Of a DNA stretch of 64,000 nucleotides, positions 12,028 through 25,513 are shown piece after piece. The DNA lies in NCBI RefSeq assembly GCF_029227915.1, contig NC_079886.1, positions 19,444,501 to 19,508,500 on the forward strand. Reading direction: 5' to 3'. The translations under genes and the position numbers were made by a program. The notes under the pieces were generated by a model that was not told where the DNA came from, searched no databases, and saw only the letters and a program-made list of their open reading frames with translations. The DNA comes from Hydractinia symbiolongicarpus (Eukaryota; Cnidaria; Hydrozoa; Anthoathecata; Hydractiniidae). The first letter of the stretch is position 1. The number at the start of each line of letters is the position of its first letter.

Positions 12028-12845
12028 TTTGCATTTTTACATGAAAAAAAATTATATGAAATCAGCAATGCTTGATACGATAGAACTTTACCGAATTTCC
12101 TAACTATGCCAAACACAATTAAAGCAATCGATTTTAAAAACGATTTTTATCCCTAATTTCCTTAGCAAAAGGTAGAACAATTTACCTAACTTCGTAAATG
12201 TTTTTATTAGTATAGTGACTCAATTCCGAGCTGAAAGTTACCATTAAACCCCTTATATAACCGACCTTTGCAAGAGTAGCCTCGTTTTAAAAGTATTTAT
12301 TTCCTTCAAATCTAAGTAAAACCAAACCAAAATATTACATTACTTTAAAAACTTAACTTTTGTCATGATAATTTCATATTCTACCTGAACATCCTCATTT
12401 GAAGCGCACAGAGCCATTATAAAACTTCGGATGACCTCATACTTGTTATAATTTATGAAATTCGGGATAGGTGTATTATGGAGAAAAATAAGGAGTGATG
12501 AGATTATTACAAAAAAATTTCTGCAGCGCGTAAAAATTGATACTCAGTAGAAAAGGTTCGAACGTACGATTGACTAGCCCCTATAACATTCAATACACCA
12601 CAGTTAATAAGATAAAAAAGTTTATATTTGCGGATGCGTGGGATTGTATTTTAACATTTTTTAAGGAGGAATGGAATCAGAAAATTGTCATGAAAACTTC
12701 GTTTATAAAAAATTTATACAAAGAAGTAAGAAACTAATGGTCGAAGAAGGCTAATTGTGACACCCTGAAGGTGAAATTGAATCAGTCAGACATCTTACAA
12801 CTGCGGAATTCAAGATGCAAATTGTCAATCACGATTTTCTTGCAA

Positions 12846-12932
12846 CGCCCCAAAGGTGGAATTGAACCACTCCGACTTTCATCGGCTACGGGTTTGAAGC
12901 CCGCACTCCAGACCACTGGAGGTCGTTAGGGG
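12846..12932 (-). tRNA. tRNA-Sec: tRNA-Sec-like (UCA), unit 14, C1 mismatch
   Basis: Only base 1 differs (C for G), leaving a C-C mismatch at the first acceptor pair. The 3' strand is consensus. Same as unit 19. Confidence 0.82.
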
Positions 12933-13814
12933 ATTAGTTGTCATGCACTTAATATTGTTTTATCCTTTCCTAAAAACGTTTGTAAACACTTGTGGTTTTG
13001 CATTTTTACATGAAAAAAATTATATGATATCAGCAATGCTTGATACGATAGAGCTTTACTGAATTTCCTAACTATGTCAAACTCAATTAAAGCAGTCAAT
13101 ATTAAAAACGATTTTTTCCTTAATTTCCTTAGCAAAGGATAGAACTATTTACCTCATTTTGCAAATGTTTCTGTTCGTTGAGTGACTCAATTCCAAGCTC
13201 AGAGGTACGGTCAAACCCTTTATATGGCCAAGCGTTGCAAGAATAGCCTCGTTTTAAAAATAATGATTTCTTTCAAATCTAAATATAAACCAACCAGAAA
13301 ATTATAATACTCTAAAAACCTAATTTTTGTCATGAAAATTTAATATTCTACCTGAATATCTTTATATTTGAAGCGCCCAGAAGCATTATAAAATTTGGGA
13401 TGACCTCATAGTTATTATAACTATTAAAATCGGGAAAGGTGCATTATGGAGAAAAATAAAGAGTGATGAGATTATTACAAAAAAATTTCTGCAGCGCGTA
13501 AAAAGTGACACTCAGTAGAAAAGGTTCGAACGTACGATTGACTAGCCCATATAACATTCAATACACCACAATTAATAAGATAAAAAAAAGTTTATATTTG
13601 CAGATGCGTGGGATTGTATTTTAACATTTTTTAAGGAGAAATAGAATCAGCAAATTGTCATGAAAACTTCATTTATAAAAATTTATACAAAGAAGTAACA
13701 AACTAATGGTCAAAGAAGGCTAATTGTGACACCCTGAAGGTGGAATTGAATCAGTCAGACATGTTACAACTGCGGAGTTCAAGATGCAAATTGCCAATCA
13801 CGATTTTCTTGTAA

Positions 13815-13901
13815 CGCCCCAAAGGTGGAATTGAACCACTCCGACTTTCATCGGCTACGGGTTTGAAGCCCGCACTCCAGACCACTGGAGGTCGTTAGGG
13901 C
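13815..13901 (-). tRNA. tRNA-Sec: tRNA-Sec (UCA), unit 15, exact consensus
   Basis: Identical to the consensus copy over all 87 nt. Confidence 0.95.
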
Positions 13902-14784
13902 ATTAGTTGTCAAGCACTTAATATTGTTTTATCCTTTCCTAAAAACGTTTGTAAACACTTGTGGCTTTGCATTTTTACATGAAAAAAAATTATATGAAAT
14001 CAGCAATGCTTGATACGATAGAACTTTACCGAATTTCCTAACTATGCCAAACACAATTAAAGCAGTCGATTTTAACAACGATTTTTATCCCTAATTTCCT
14101 TAGCAAAAGGTAGAACAATTTACCTACTTTCGTAAATGTTTCTATTAGTTTAGTGACTCATTTCAGAGCTGAAAGTTACATTTAAACCTTTTATATAATC
14201 GACCTTTGCAAGAATAGCCTCGTTCTAAAAGTAATTATTTCCTTCAAATCTAAATAAAACCCAACCAAAATATTACATTACTCTAAAAACTTATATTTTG
14301 TCATGATTATTTAATATTCTACCTGAATATCCGTATTTTAAGTGCACAGACCCATTATAAAATTTCGGATGACCTCATGGTTGTTAGAATTTATGAAATT
14401 CGGGAAAGGTGTATTATGGAGAAAAATAAAGAGTGATGAGATTATTACAAAAGAATTTCTGCAGCACCAAAAAAGTGATACTCAGTAGAAAAGGTTCGAA
14501 CGTACGATTGACTATCCCATATAACATTCAATACAGCAAAGTTAATATGATAAAGAAGTTTATATTTGCAGATGCGTGGGATTGTATTTTAACCATTTTT
14601 AAGGAGAAATGGAATCAGCAAATTGTCATGAACACTTCGTTTATAAAAAATTTATACAACGAAGTAACAAACTAATGGTCAAAGAAGGCTAATTTGTGAC
14701 ACCCTGAAGGTGGAATTGAATCAGTCAGACATGTTACAACTGCGGAGTTCAAGATGCAAATTGCCAATTACGATTTTCTTGTAA

Positions 14785-14871
14785 CGCCCCAAAGGTGGAA
14801 TTGAACCACTCCGACTTTCATCGGCTACGGGTTTGAAACCCGCACTCCAGACCACTGGAGGTCGTTAGGGC
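14785..14871 (-). tRNA. tRNA-Sec: tRNA-Sec (UCA), unit 16
   Basis: Only change is C to T at the first anticodon-loop base, as in unit 11. Confidence 0.92.
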
Positions 14872-15754
14872 AGTAGTTGTCATGCACTTAATATTGTTTT
14901 ATCCTTTTCAAAAAGCGTTTGTAAACACTTGTGGCTTTGCACCTTTACATGGATAAATATTATATGAAATCAGCAATGCCTGATACGATAGACTTCTCCC
15001 GAATTGCCTAGCTATGCCAAACTCAATTAAAGCAGTCGATTTTAAAAACGATTTTTATCCCTAATGTCCTTAGCAAAAGGTAGAACAATTTACCTAACTT
15101 TGTAAATGTTTTTATTAGTATAGTGACTCAATTCCGAGCTAAAAGTTACCATTAAACCCCTTATATAACCGACCTTTGCAAGAATAGCCTCGTTTTAAAA
15201 GTATTTATTTCCTTCAAATCTAAGTAAAACCAAACCAAAATATTACATTACTTTAAAAACTTAACTTTTGTCATGATAATTTCATATTCTACCTGAATAT
15301 CCGTATTTTAAGTGCACAGACCCATTATAAAATTTCGGATGACCTCATGGTTGTTATAATTTATGAAATTCGGGATAGGTGTATTATGGAGAAAAATAAA
15401 GAGTGATGAGATTATTACAAAAGAATTTCTGCAGCACTAAAAAAGTGATACTCAGTAGAAAATGTTCGAACGTACGATTGACTATCCCATATAACATTCA
15501 ATACAGCAAAGTTAATATGATAAAGAAGTTTATATTTGCAGATGCGTGGGATTGTATTTTAACCATTTTTTAAGGAGAAATGGAGTCAGCAAATTGTCAT
15601 GAAAACTTCGTTTACAAAAAATTTATACAACGAAGTAACAAGTTAATGGTCGAAGAAGGCTAACTGTGACACCCTGAAGGTGGAATTGAATCAGTCAGAC
15701 ATGTTACAACTGCAGAGTTCGAGATGCAAATTGCCAATCACGATTTTCTTGTAA

Positions 15755-15841
15755 CGCCCCAAAGGTGGAATTGAACCACTCCGACTTTCATAGGCTACGG
15801 GTTTGAAACCCGCACTCCAGACCACTGGAGGTCGTTAGGGC
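15755..15841 (-). tRNA. tRNA-Sec: tRNA-Sec (UCA), unit 17
   Basis: Carries the loop change of unit 11 plus one mismatch in the variable-arm stem. Identical to unit 22. Confidence 0.88.
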
Positions 15842-16723
15842 AGTAGTTGTCATGCACTTAATATTGTTTTATCCTTTCCAAAAAGCGTTTGTAAACACTT
15901 GTGACTTTGCACCTTTACATGGATAAATATTATATGAAATCAGCAATACTTGATACGATGGAGCTCTCCCGAATTTCCTAACTATGCCAAACTCGATTAA
16001 AGCAGTCAATATTAAAAACGATTTTTATCCCTAATTTCCTTAGCAAAAGATAGAACAATTTAATTAATTTTGTAAATGTTTTTAATAGTTTAGTGACTCA
16101 ATTCCAAGCTCAGAGGTACGGTCAAACCCTTTATATGGCCAAGCGTTGCAAGAATAGCCTCGTTTTAAAAATAATGATTTCTTTCAAATCTAAATATAAA
16201 CCAACCAGAAAATTATAATACTCTAAAAACCTAATTTTTGTCATGAAAATTTAATATTCTACCTGAATATCTTTATTTGAAGCGCCCAGAAGCATTATAA
16301 AATTTGGGATGACCTCATAGTTATTATAATTATTAAAATCGGGAAAGGTGCATTATGGAGAAAAATAAAGAGTGATGAGATTATTACAAAAAAATTTCTG
16401 CAGCGCGTAAAAAGTGACACTCAGTAGAAAAGGTTCGAACGTACGATTGACTAGCCCATATAACATTCAATACACCACAGTTAATAAGATAAAAAAAATT
16501 TATATTTGCAGATGCGTGGGATTGTATTTTAACATTTTTTAAGGAGAAATGGAATCAGCAAATTGTCATGAAAACTTCATTTATAAAAAATTTATACAAA
16601 GAAGTAACAAACTAATGGTCGAAGAAGGCTAATTGTGACACCCTGAAGGTGGAATTGAATCAGTCAGACATGTTACAACTGCGGAGTTCAAGATGCAAAT
16701 TGCCAATCACGATTTTCTTGTAA

Positions 16724-16810
16724 CGCCCCAAAGGTGGAATTGAACCACTCCGACTTTCATCGGCTACGGGTTTGAAGCCCGCACTCCAGACCACTGGAGG
16801 TCGTTAGGGC
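16724..16810 (-). tRNA. tRNA-Sec: tRNA-Sec (UCA), unit 18, exact consensus
   Basis: Identical to the consensus copy. Its upstream block reads gttgaca where most units have gttgtca. Confidence 0.95.
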
Positions 16811-17692
16811 ATTAGTTGACAAGCACTTAATATTGTTTTATCCTCTCCTAAAAACGTTTGTAAACACTTGTGGCTTTGCATTTTTACATGAAAAAAAATT
16901 ATATGAAATCAGCAATACTTGATACGATAGAACTTTACCGAATTTCCTAACTATGCCAAACACAATTAAAGCAATCGATTTTAAAAACGATTTTTATCCC
17001 TAATTTCCTTAGCAAAAGGTAGAACAATTTACCTAACTTCGTAAATGTTTTTATTAGTATAGTGACTCAATTCCGAGCTGAAAGTTACCATTAAACCCCT
17101 TATATAACCGACCTTTGCAAGAGTAGCCTCGTTTTAAAAGTATTTATTTCCTTCAAATCTAAGTAAAACCAAACCAAAATATTATATTACTTTAAAAACT
17201 TAACTTTTGTCATGATAATTTCATATTCTACCTGAACATCCTCATTTGAAGCGCACAGAGCCATTATAAAACTTCGGATGACCTCATACTTGTTATAATT
17301 TATGAAATTCGGGATAGGTGTATTATGGAGAAAAATAAAGAGTGATGAGATTATTACAAAAAAATTTCTGCAGCGCGTAGAAAGTGATACTCAGTAGAAA
17401 AGGTTCGAACGTACGATTGACTAGCCCCTATAACATTCAATACACCACAGTTAATAAGATAAAAAAGTTTATATTTGCAGATGCGTGGGATTGTATTTTA
17501 ACATTTTTTAAGGAGGAATGGAATCAGCAAATTGTCATGAAAACTTCGTTTATAAAAAATTTATACAAAGAAGTAAGAAACTAATGGTCGAAGAAGGCTA
17601 ATTGTGACACCCTGAAGGTGAAATTGAATCAGTCAGACATCTTACAACTGCGGAATTCAAGATGCAAATTGTCAATCACGATTTTCTTGCAA

Positions 17693-17779
17693 CGCCCCAA
17701 AGGTGGAATTGAACCACTCCGACTTTCATCGGCTACGGGTTTGAAGCCCGCACTCCAGACCACTGGAGGTCGTTAGGGG
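17693..17779 (-). tRNA. tRNA-Sec: tRNA-Sec-like (UCA), unit 19, C1 mismatch
   Basis: Same single acceptor defect as unit 14, which lies exactly 4847 bp to the left in a near-identical context. Confidence 0.82.
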
Positions 17780-18660
17780 ATTAGTTGTCATGCACTTAAT
17801 ATTGTTTTATCCTTTCCTAAAAACGTTTGTAAACACTTGTGGTTTTGCATTTTTACATGAAAAAAATTATATGATATCAGCAATGCTTGATACGATAGAG
17901 CTTTACCGAATTTCCTAACTATGTCAAACTCAATTAAAGCAGTCAATATTAAAAACGATTTTTTCCTTAATTTCCTTAGCAAAAGATAGAACTATTTACC
18001 TCATTTTGCAAATGTTTCTGTTCGTTGAGTGACTCAATTCCAAGCTCAGAGGTACGGTCAAACCCTTTATATGGCCAAGCGTTGCAAGAATAGCCTCGTT
18101 TTAAAAATAATGATTTCTTTCAAATCTAAATATAAACCAACCAGAAAATTATAATACTCTAAAAACCTAATTTTTGTCATGAAAATTTAATATTCTACCT
18201 GAATATCTTTATATTTGAAGCGCCCAGAAGCATTATAAAATTTGGGATGACCTCATAGTTATTATAACTATTAAAATCGGGAAAGGTGCATTATGGAGAA
18301 AAATACAGAGTGATGAGATTATTACAAAAAAATTTCTGCAGCGCGTAAAAAGTGACACTCAGTAGAAAAGGTTCGAACGTACGATTGACTAGCCCATATA
18401 ACATTCAATACACCACAGTTAATAAGATAAAAGAAGTTTATATTTGCAGATGTGTGGGATTGTATTTTAACATTTTTTAAGGAGAAATGGAATCAGCAAA
18501 TTGTCATGAAAACTTCATTTATAAAAATTTATACAAAGAAGTAACAAACTAATGGTCAAAGAAGGCTAATTGTGACACCCTGAAGGTGGAATTGAATCAG
18601 TCAGACATGTTACAACTGCGGAGTTCAAGATGCAAATTGCCAATCACGATTTTCTTGTAA

Positions 18661-18747
18661 CGCCCCAAAAATGGAATTGAACCACTCCGACTTTCATCGG
18701 CTACGGGTTTGAAGCCCGCACTCCAGACCACTGGAGGTCGTTAGGGC
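18661..18747 (-). tRNA. tRNA-Sec: tRNA-Sec (UCA), unit 20
   Basis: Two changes next to the T arm turn CCACC into CCATT: one T-stem pair becomes G-U and the inner end of the acceptor extension is altered. Otherwise consensus. Confidence 0.84.
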
Positions 18748-19628
18748 AGTAGTTGTCATGCACTTAATATTATTTTATCCTTTCCAAAAAGCGTTTGTAA
18801 ACACTTGTGACTTTGCACCTTTACATGGATAAATATTATATGAAGTCAGCAATGCTTGATACGATGGAGCTCTCCTGAATTTCCTAACTATGCCAAAATC
18901 GATTAAAGCAGTCAATATTAAAAACGATTTTTATCCCTAATTTCCTTAGCAAAAGATAGAACAATTTAATTAATTTCGTAAATGTTTTTAATAATTTAGT
19001 GACTCAATTCCCAGCTGAAAGTTACCATTAAACCCCTTAAATAACCGACCTTTGCAAGAATAGCCTCGTTTTAAAAGTATTTATTTCCTTCAAATCTAAG
19101 TAAAATCCAACCACAATGTTACATTACGCTAAACCTTAATTTTTGTCATGATAATTTAATATTCTACTTGAATATCCTTATTTGAAGTGCACAGAGCCAT
19201 TATAAAATTTCGGATGACCTCATGATTGTTATAACTTATGAAATTCGGGAAAGGTGTATTATGGAGAAAAATAAAGAGTGATGAGATTATTACAAAAGAA
19301 TTTCTGCAGCGCGTAAAAAGTGATACTCAGTAGAAAAGGTTCGAACGTACGATTGACTAGCCCATATAACATTCAATACACCACAGTTAATAAGATAAAA
19401 AAGTTTATATTTGCAGATGCGTGGGATTGTATTTTAACATTTTTTAAGGAGGAATGGAATCAGCAAATTGTCATGAAAACTTCGTTTATAAAAAATTTAT
19501 ACAAAGAAGTAAGAAACTAATGGTCGAAGAAGGCTAATTGTGACACCCTGAAGGTGAAATTGAATAAGTCAGACATCTTACAACTGCGGAATTCAAGATG
19601 CAAATTGTCAATCACGATTTTCTTGCAA

Positions 19629-19715
19629 CGCCCCAAAGGTGGAATTGAACCACTCCGACTTTCATCGGCTACGGGTTTGAAGCCCGCACTCCAGACCACT
19701 GGAGGTCGTTAGGGC
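19629..19715 (-). tRNA. tRNA-Sec: tRNA-Sec (UCA), unit 21, exact consensus
   Basis: Consensus tRNA, but its 3' flank is of the cttgcaacg type otherwise linked to acceptor-broken copies. It may be a product of gene conversion. Confidence 0.95.
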
Positions 19716-20598
19716 ATTAGTTGTCAAGCACTTAATATTGTTTTATCCTTTCCTAAAAACGTTTGTAAACACTTGTGGCTTTGCATTTTTACATGAAAAA
19801 AAATTATATGAAATCAGCAATGCTTGATACGATAGAACTTTACCGAATTTCCTAACTATGCCAAACTCAATTAAAGCAGTCGATTTTAACAACGATTTTT
19901 ATCCCTAATTTCCTTAGCAAAAGGTAGAACAATTTACCTACTTTCGTAAATGTTTCTATTAGTTTAGTGACTCATTTCAGAGCTGAAAGTTACATTTAAA
20001 CCTTTTATATAACCGACCTTTGCAAGAATAGCCTCGTTCTAAAAGTAATTATTTCCTTCAAATCTAAATAAAACCCAACCAAAATATTACATTACTCTAA
20101 AAACTTAATTTTTGTCATGATAATTTAATATTCTACCTCAATATCCGTATTTTAAGTGCACAGACCCATTATAAAATTTCGGATGACCTCATGGTTGTTA
20201 TAATTTATGAAATTCGGGATAGGTGTATTATGGAGAAAAATAAAGAGTGATGAGATTATTACAAAAGAATTTCTGTAGCACTAAAAAAGTGATACTCAGT
20301 AGAAAATGTTCGAACGTACGATTGACTATCCCATATAACATTCAATACAGCAAAGTTAATAAGATAAAGAAGTTTATATTTGCAGATGCGTGGGATTGTA
20401 TTTTAACCATTTTTTAAGGAGAAATGGAGTCAGCAAATTGTCATGAAAACTTCGTTTACAAAAAATTTATACAACGAAGTAACAAATTAATGGTCGAAGA
20501 AGGCTAATTGTGACACCCTGAAGGTGGAATTGAATCAGTCAGACATGTTACAACTGCAGAGTTCGAGATGCAAATTGCCAATCACGATTTTCTTGTAA

Positions 20599-20685
20599 CG
20601 CCCCAAAGGTGGAATTGAACCACTCCGACTTTCATAGGCTACGGGTTTGAAACCCGCACTCCAGACCACTGGAGGTCGTTAGGGC
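20599..20685 (-). tRNA. tRNA-Sec: tRNA-Sec (UCA), unit 22
   Basis: Same two changes as unit 17 (loop C to T, one variable-arm mismatch). Confidence 0.88.
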
Positions 20686-21566
20686 AGTAGTTGTCATGCA
20701 CTTAATATTGTTTTACCTTTCCAAAAAGCGTTTGTAAACACTTGTGACTTTGCACCTTTACATGGATAAATATTATATGAAATCAGCAATACTTGATACG
20801 ATGGAGCTCTCCCGAATTTCCTAACTATGCCAAACTCGATTAAAGCAGTCAATATTAAAAACGATTTTTATCCCTAATTTCCTTAGCAAAAGATAGAACA
20901 ATTTAATTAATTTTGTAAATGTTTTTAATAGTTTAGTGACTCAATTCCGAGCTGAAAGTTACCATTAAACCCTTTATATAACCGACCTTTGCAAGAATAG
21001 CCTCGTTTTAAAACTATTTATTTCCTTCAAATCTAAGTAAAACCAAACCAAAATATTATATTACTTTAAAAACTTAACTTTTGTCATGATAAATTCATAT
21101 TCTACCTGAATATCCTCATTTGAAGCGCACAGAGCCATTATAAAACTTCGGATGACCTCATACTTGTTATAATTTATGAAATTCGGGATAGGTGTATTAT
21201 GGAGAAAAATAAAGAGTGATGAGATTATTACAAAAAAATTTCTGCAGCGCGTAAAATGTGATACTCAGTAGAAAAGGTTCGAACGTACGATTGACTAGCC
21301 CATATAACATTCAATACACCACAGTTAATAAGATAAAAAAGTTTATATTTGCAGATGCGTGGGATTGTATTTTAACAATTTTTAAGGAGAAATGGAATCA
21401 GCAAATTGTCATGAACACTTCGTTTATAAAAAATTTATACAAAGAAGTAACAAACTAATGGTCGAAAAAGGCTAATTGTGACACCCTGCATGTGGAATTG
21501 AATCAGTCAGACATCTTACAACTGCGGAGTTCAAGATGCAAATTGTCAATCACGATTTTCTTGTAA

Positions 21567-21653
21567 CGCTCCAAAGGTGGAATTGAACCACTCCGACTTT
21601 CATCGGCTACGGGCTTGAAGCCCGCACTCCAGACCACTGGAGGTCGTTAGGGC
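21567..21653 (-). tRNA. tRNA-Sec: tRNA-Sec-like (UCA), unit 23
   Basis: A C-A mismatch at the third acceptor pair. The last anticodon-loop base is G, so a sixth stem pair could form and shrink the loop to five bases. Confidence 0.76.
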
Positions 21654-22523
21654 ATTAGTTGTCACGCACTTAATATTGTTTCATCCTTTCCTAAAAACGT
21701 TTGTAAACACTTGTGGCCTTGCAATTTTACATGAAAAAAAATTAAAAGAAATCAGCAATGCCTGATACGATGACTTCTCCCGAATTACCTAACTATGCCA
21801 AACTCAATTAAAGCAGTCGATTTTAAAAACGATTTTTATCCCTAATTTCCTTGACAAATGGTATAACAATTTACCTAATTTCGTAAACATTTCTATTACT
21901 TTTGTGACTCAATTCCGAGCTAAAAGTTACCATTAAACCCCTTATATAACCGACTTTTGCAAGAATAGCCTCGTTTTAAAAGTATTTATTTCCTTCAAAT
22001 CTAAGTAAAACCAAACCAAAATATTACATTACTTTAAAAACTTAACTTTTGTCATGATAATTTCATATTCTACCTGAATATCCTCATTTGAAGCGCACAG
22101 AGCCATTATAAAACTTCGGATGACCTCATACTTGTAATAATTATTAAAATCGGGAAAGGTGTATTATGGAGAAAAATAAAGAGTGATGAGATTATTACAA
22201 AAAAATTTCTGCAGCGCGTAAAAAGTGATACTCAGTGGAAAAGGTTCGAACGTACGATTTTCTAGCCCATATAACATTCAATACACCACAGTTAATAAGA
22301 TAAAAAAGTTTATATTTGCAGATGCGTGGGATTGTATTTTAACATTTTTTAAGGAGGAATGGAATCAGCAAATTGTCATGAAAACTTCATTTATAAAAAA
22401 TTTATACAAAGAAGTAACAAACTAATGGTCTAATTGTGACACCCTGAAGGTGAAATTGAATCAGTTAGACATCTTACAACTGCGGAATTCAAGATGCAAA
22501 TTGTCATCACGATTTTCTTGCAA

Positions 22524-22610
22524 CGTCCCAAAGGTGGAATTGAACCACTCCGACTTTCATCGGCTACGGGTTTGAAGCCCGCACTCCAGACCACTGGAGG
22601 TCGTTAGGGG
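22524..22610 (-). tRNA. tRNA-Sec: tRNA-Sec-like (UCA), unit 24, broken acceptor end
   Basis: Same double acceptor defect as unit 9. It shares a small deletion in the trailer (ggtctaattg) with unit 12. Confidence 0.78.
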
Positions 22611-23489
22611 ATTAGTTGTCAAGCACTTAATATTGTTTTATCCTTTCCTAAAAACGTTTGTAAACACTTGTGGCTTTGCATTTTTACATGAAAAAAATTA
22701 TATGATATCAGCAATGCTTGATACGATAGAGCTTTACCGAATTTCCTAACTATGTCAAACTCAATTAAAGCAGTCAATATTAAAAACGATTTTTTCCCAA
22801 ATTTCCTTAGCAAAAGATAGAACTATTTACCTCATTTTGCAAATGTTTCTGTTCGTTGAGTGACTCAATTCCAAGCTCAGAGGTACGGTCAAACCCTTTA
22901 TATGGCCAAGCGTTGCAAGAATAGCCTCGTTTTAAAAAAAATGATTTCTTTCAAATCTAAATATAAACCAACCAGAAAATTATAATACTCTAAAAACCTA
23001 ATTTTTGTCATGAAAATTTAATATTCTACTTGAATATCTTTATTTGAAGCGCCCAGAAGCATTATAAAATTTGGGATGACCTCATAGTTATTATAATTAT
23101 TAAAATCGGGAAAGGTGCATTATGGAGAAAAATAAAGAGTGATGAGATTATTACAAAAAAATTTCTGCAGCGCGTAAAAAGTGACACTCAGTAGAAAAGG
23201 TTCGAACGTACGATTGACTAGCCCATATAACATTCAATACACCACAGTTAATAAGATAAAAAAAATTTATATTTGCAGATGCGTGGGATTGTATTTTAAC
23301 ATTTTTTAAGGAGAAATGGAATCAGCAAATTGTCATGAAAACTTCATTTATAAAAATTTATACAAAGAAGTAACAAACTAATGGTCGAAGAAGGCTAATT
23401 GTGACACCCTGAAGGTGGAATTGAATCAGTCATACATGTTACAACTGCGGAGTTCAAGATGCAAATTGCCAATCACGATTTTCTTGTAA

Positions 23490-23576
23490 CGCCCCAAAGG
23501 TGGAATTGAACCACTCCGACTTTCATCGGCTACGGGTTTGAAGCCCGCACTCCAGACCACTGGAGGTCGTTAGGGC
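23490..23576 (-). tRNA. tRNA-Sec: tRNA-Sec (UCA), unit 25, exact consensus
   Basis: Identical to the consensus copy over all 87 nt. Confidence 0.95.
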
Positions 23577-24458
23577 ATTAGTTGACAAACACTTAATATT
23601 GTTTTATCCTCTCCTAAAAACGTTTGTAAACACTTGTGGCTTTGCATTTTTACATGAAAAAAAATTATATGAAATCAGCAATGCTTGATACGATAGAACT
23701 TTACCGAATTTCCTAACTATGCCAAACACAATTAAAGCAATCGATTTTAAAAATGATTTTTATCCCTAATTTCCTTAGCAAAAGGTAGAACAATTTACCT
23801 AACTTCGTAAATGTTTTTATTAGTATAGTGACTCAATTCCAAGCTGAAAGTTACCATTAAACCCCTTATATAACCGACCTTTGCAAGAATAGCCTCGTTT
23901 TAAAAGTATTTATTTCCTTCAAATCTAAGTAAAACCAAACCAAAATATTACATTACTTTAAAAACTTAACTTTTGTCATGATAATTTCATATTCTACCTG
24001 AACATCCTCATTTGAAGCGCACAGAGCTATTATAAAACTTCGGATGACCTCATACTTGTTATAATTTATGAAATTCGGGATAGGTGTATTATGGAGAAAA
24101 ATAAAGAGTGATGAGATTATTTCAAAAAAATTTCTGCAGCGCGTAAAAAGTGATACTCAGTAGAAAAGGTTCGAACGTACGATTGACTAGCCCCTATAAC
24201 ATTCAATACACCACAGTTAATAAGATAAAAAAGTTTATATTTGCAGATGCGTGGGATTGTATTTTAACATTTTTTAAGGAGGAATGGAATCAGCAAATTG
24301 TCATGAAAACTTCGTTTATAAAAAATTTATACAAAGAAGTAAGAAACTAATGGTCGAAGAAGGCTAATTGTGACACCCTGAAGGTGAAATTGAATCAGTC
24401 AGACATCTTACAACTGCGGAATTCAAGATGCAAATTGTCAATCACGATTTTCTTGCAA

Positions 24459-24545
24459 CGTCCCAAAGGTGGAATTGAACCACTCCGACTTTCATCGGCT
24501 ACGGGTTTGAAGCCCGCACTCCAGACCACTGGAGGTCGTTAGGGG
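24459..24545 (-). tRNA. tRNA-Sec: tRNA-Sec-like (UCA), unit 26, broken acceptor end
   Basis: Double acceptor defect of the unit 9 type. Its surroundings repeat those of unit 19, 6766 bp to the left. Confidence 0.78.
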
Positions 24546-25426
24546 ATTAGTTGTCATGCACTTAATATTGTTTTATCCTTTCCTAAAAACGTTTGTAAAC
24601 ACTTGTGGTTTTGCATTTTTACATGAAAAAAATTATATGATATCAGCAATGCTTGATACGATAGAGCTTTACCGAATTTCCTAACTATGTCAAACTCAAT
24701 TAAAGCAGTCAATATTAAAAACGATTTTTTCCTTAATTTCCTTAGCAAAAGATAGAACTATTTACCTCATTTTGCAAATGTTTCTGTTCGTTGAGTGACT
24801 CAATTCCAAGCTCTGAGGTACGGTCAAACCCTTTATATGGCCAAGCGTTGCAAGAATAGCCTCGTTTTAAAAATAATGATTTCTTTCAAATCTAAATATA
24901 AACCAACCAGAAAATTATAATACTCTAAAAACCTAATTTTTGTCATGAAAATTTAATATTCTACCTGAATATCTTTATATTTGAAGCGCCCAGAAGCATT
25001 ATAAAATTTGGGATGACCTCATAGTTATTATAACTATTAAAATCGGGAAAGGTGTATTATGGAGAAAAATAAAGAGTGATGAGATTATTACAAAAAAATT
25101 TCTGCAGCGCGTAAAAAGTGACACTCAGTAGAAAAGGTTCGAACGTACGATTGACTATCCCATATAACATTCAATACACCACAGTTAATAAGATAAAAGA
25201 AGTTTATATTTGCAGATGCGTGGGATTGTATTTTAACATTTTTTAAGGAGAAATGGAATCAGCAAATTGTCATGAAAACTTCATTTATAAAAATTTATAC
25301 AAAGAAGTAACAAACTAATGGTCAAAGAAGGCTAATTGTGACACCCTGAAGGTGGAATTGAATCAGTCAGACATGTTACAACTGCGGAGTTCAAGATGCA
25401 AATTGCCAATCACGATTTTCTTGTAA

Positions 25427-25513
25427 CGCCCCAAAGGTGGAATTGAACCACTCCGACTTTCATCGGCTACGGGGTTGAAGCCCGCACTCCAGACCACTGG
25501 AGGTCGTTAGGGC
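25427..25513 (-). tRNA. tRNA-Sec: tRNA-Sec (UCA), unit 27
   Basis: One change, A to C at the last anticodon-loop base. Stems are intact. Confidence 0.88.

Noticed and set aside
12537-12737. Repeated 66-codon plus-strand frame found in many array units
   Set aside because: It starts at GTG, runs through spacer and recurs only because the units are copies. No sign of coding selection.
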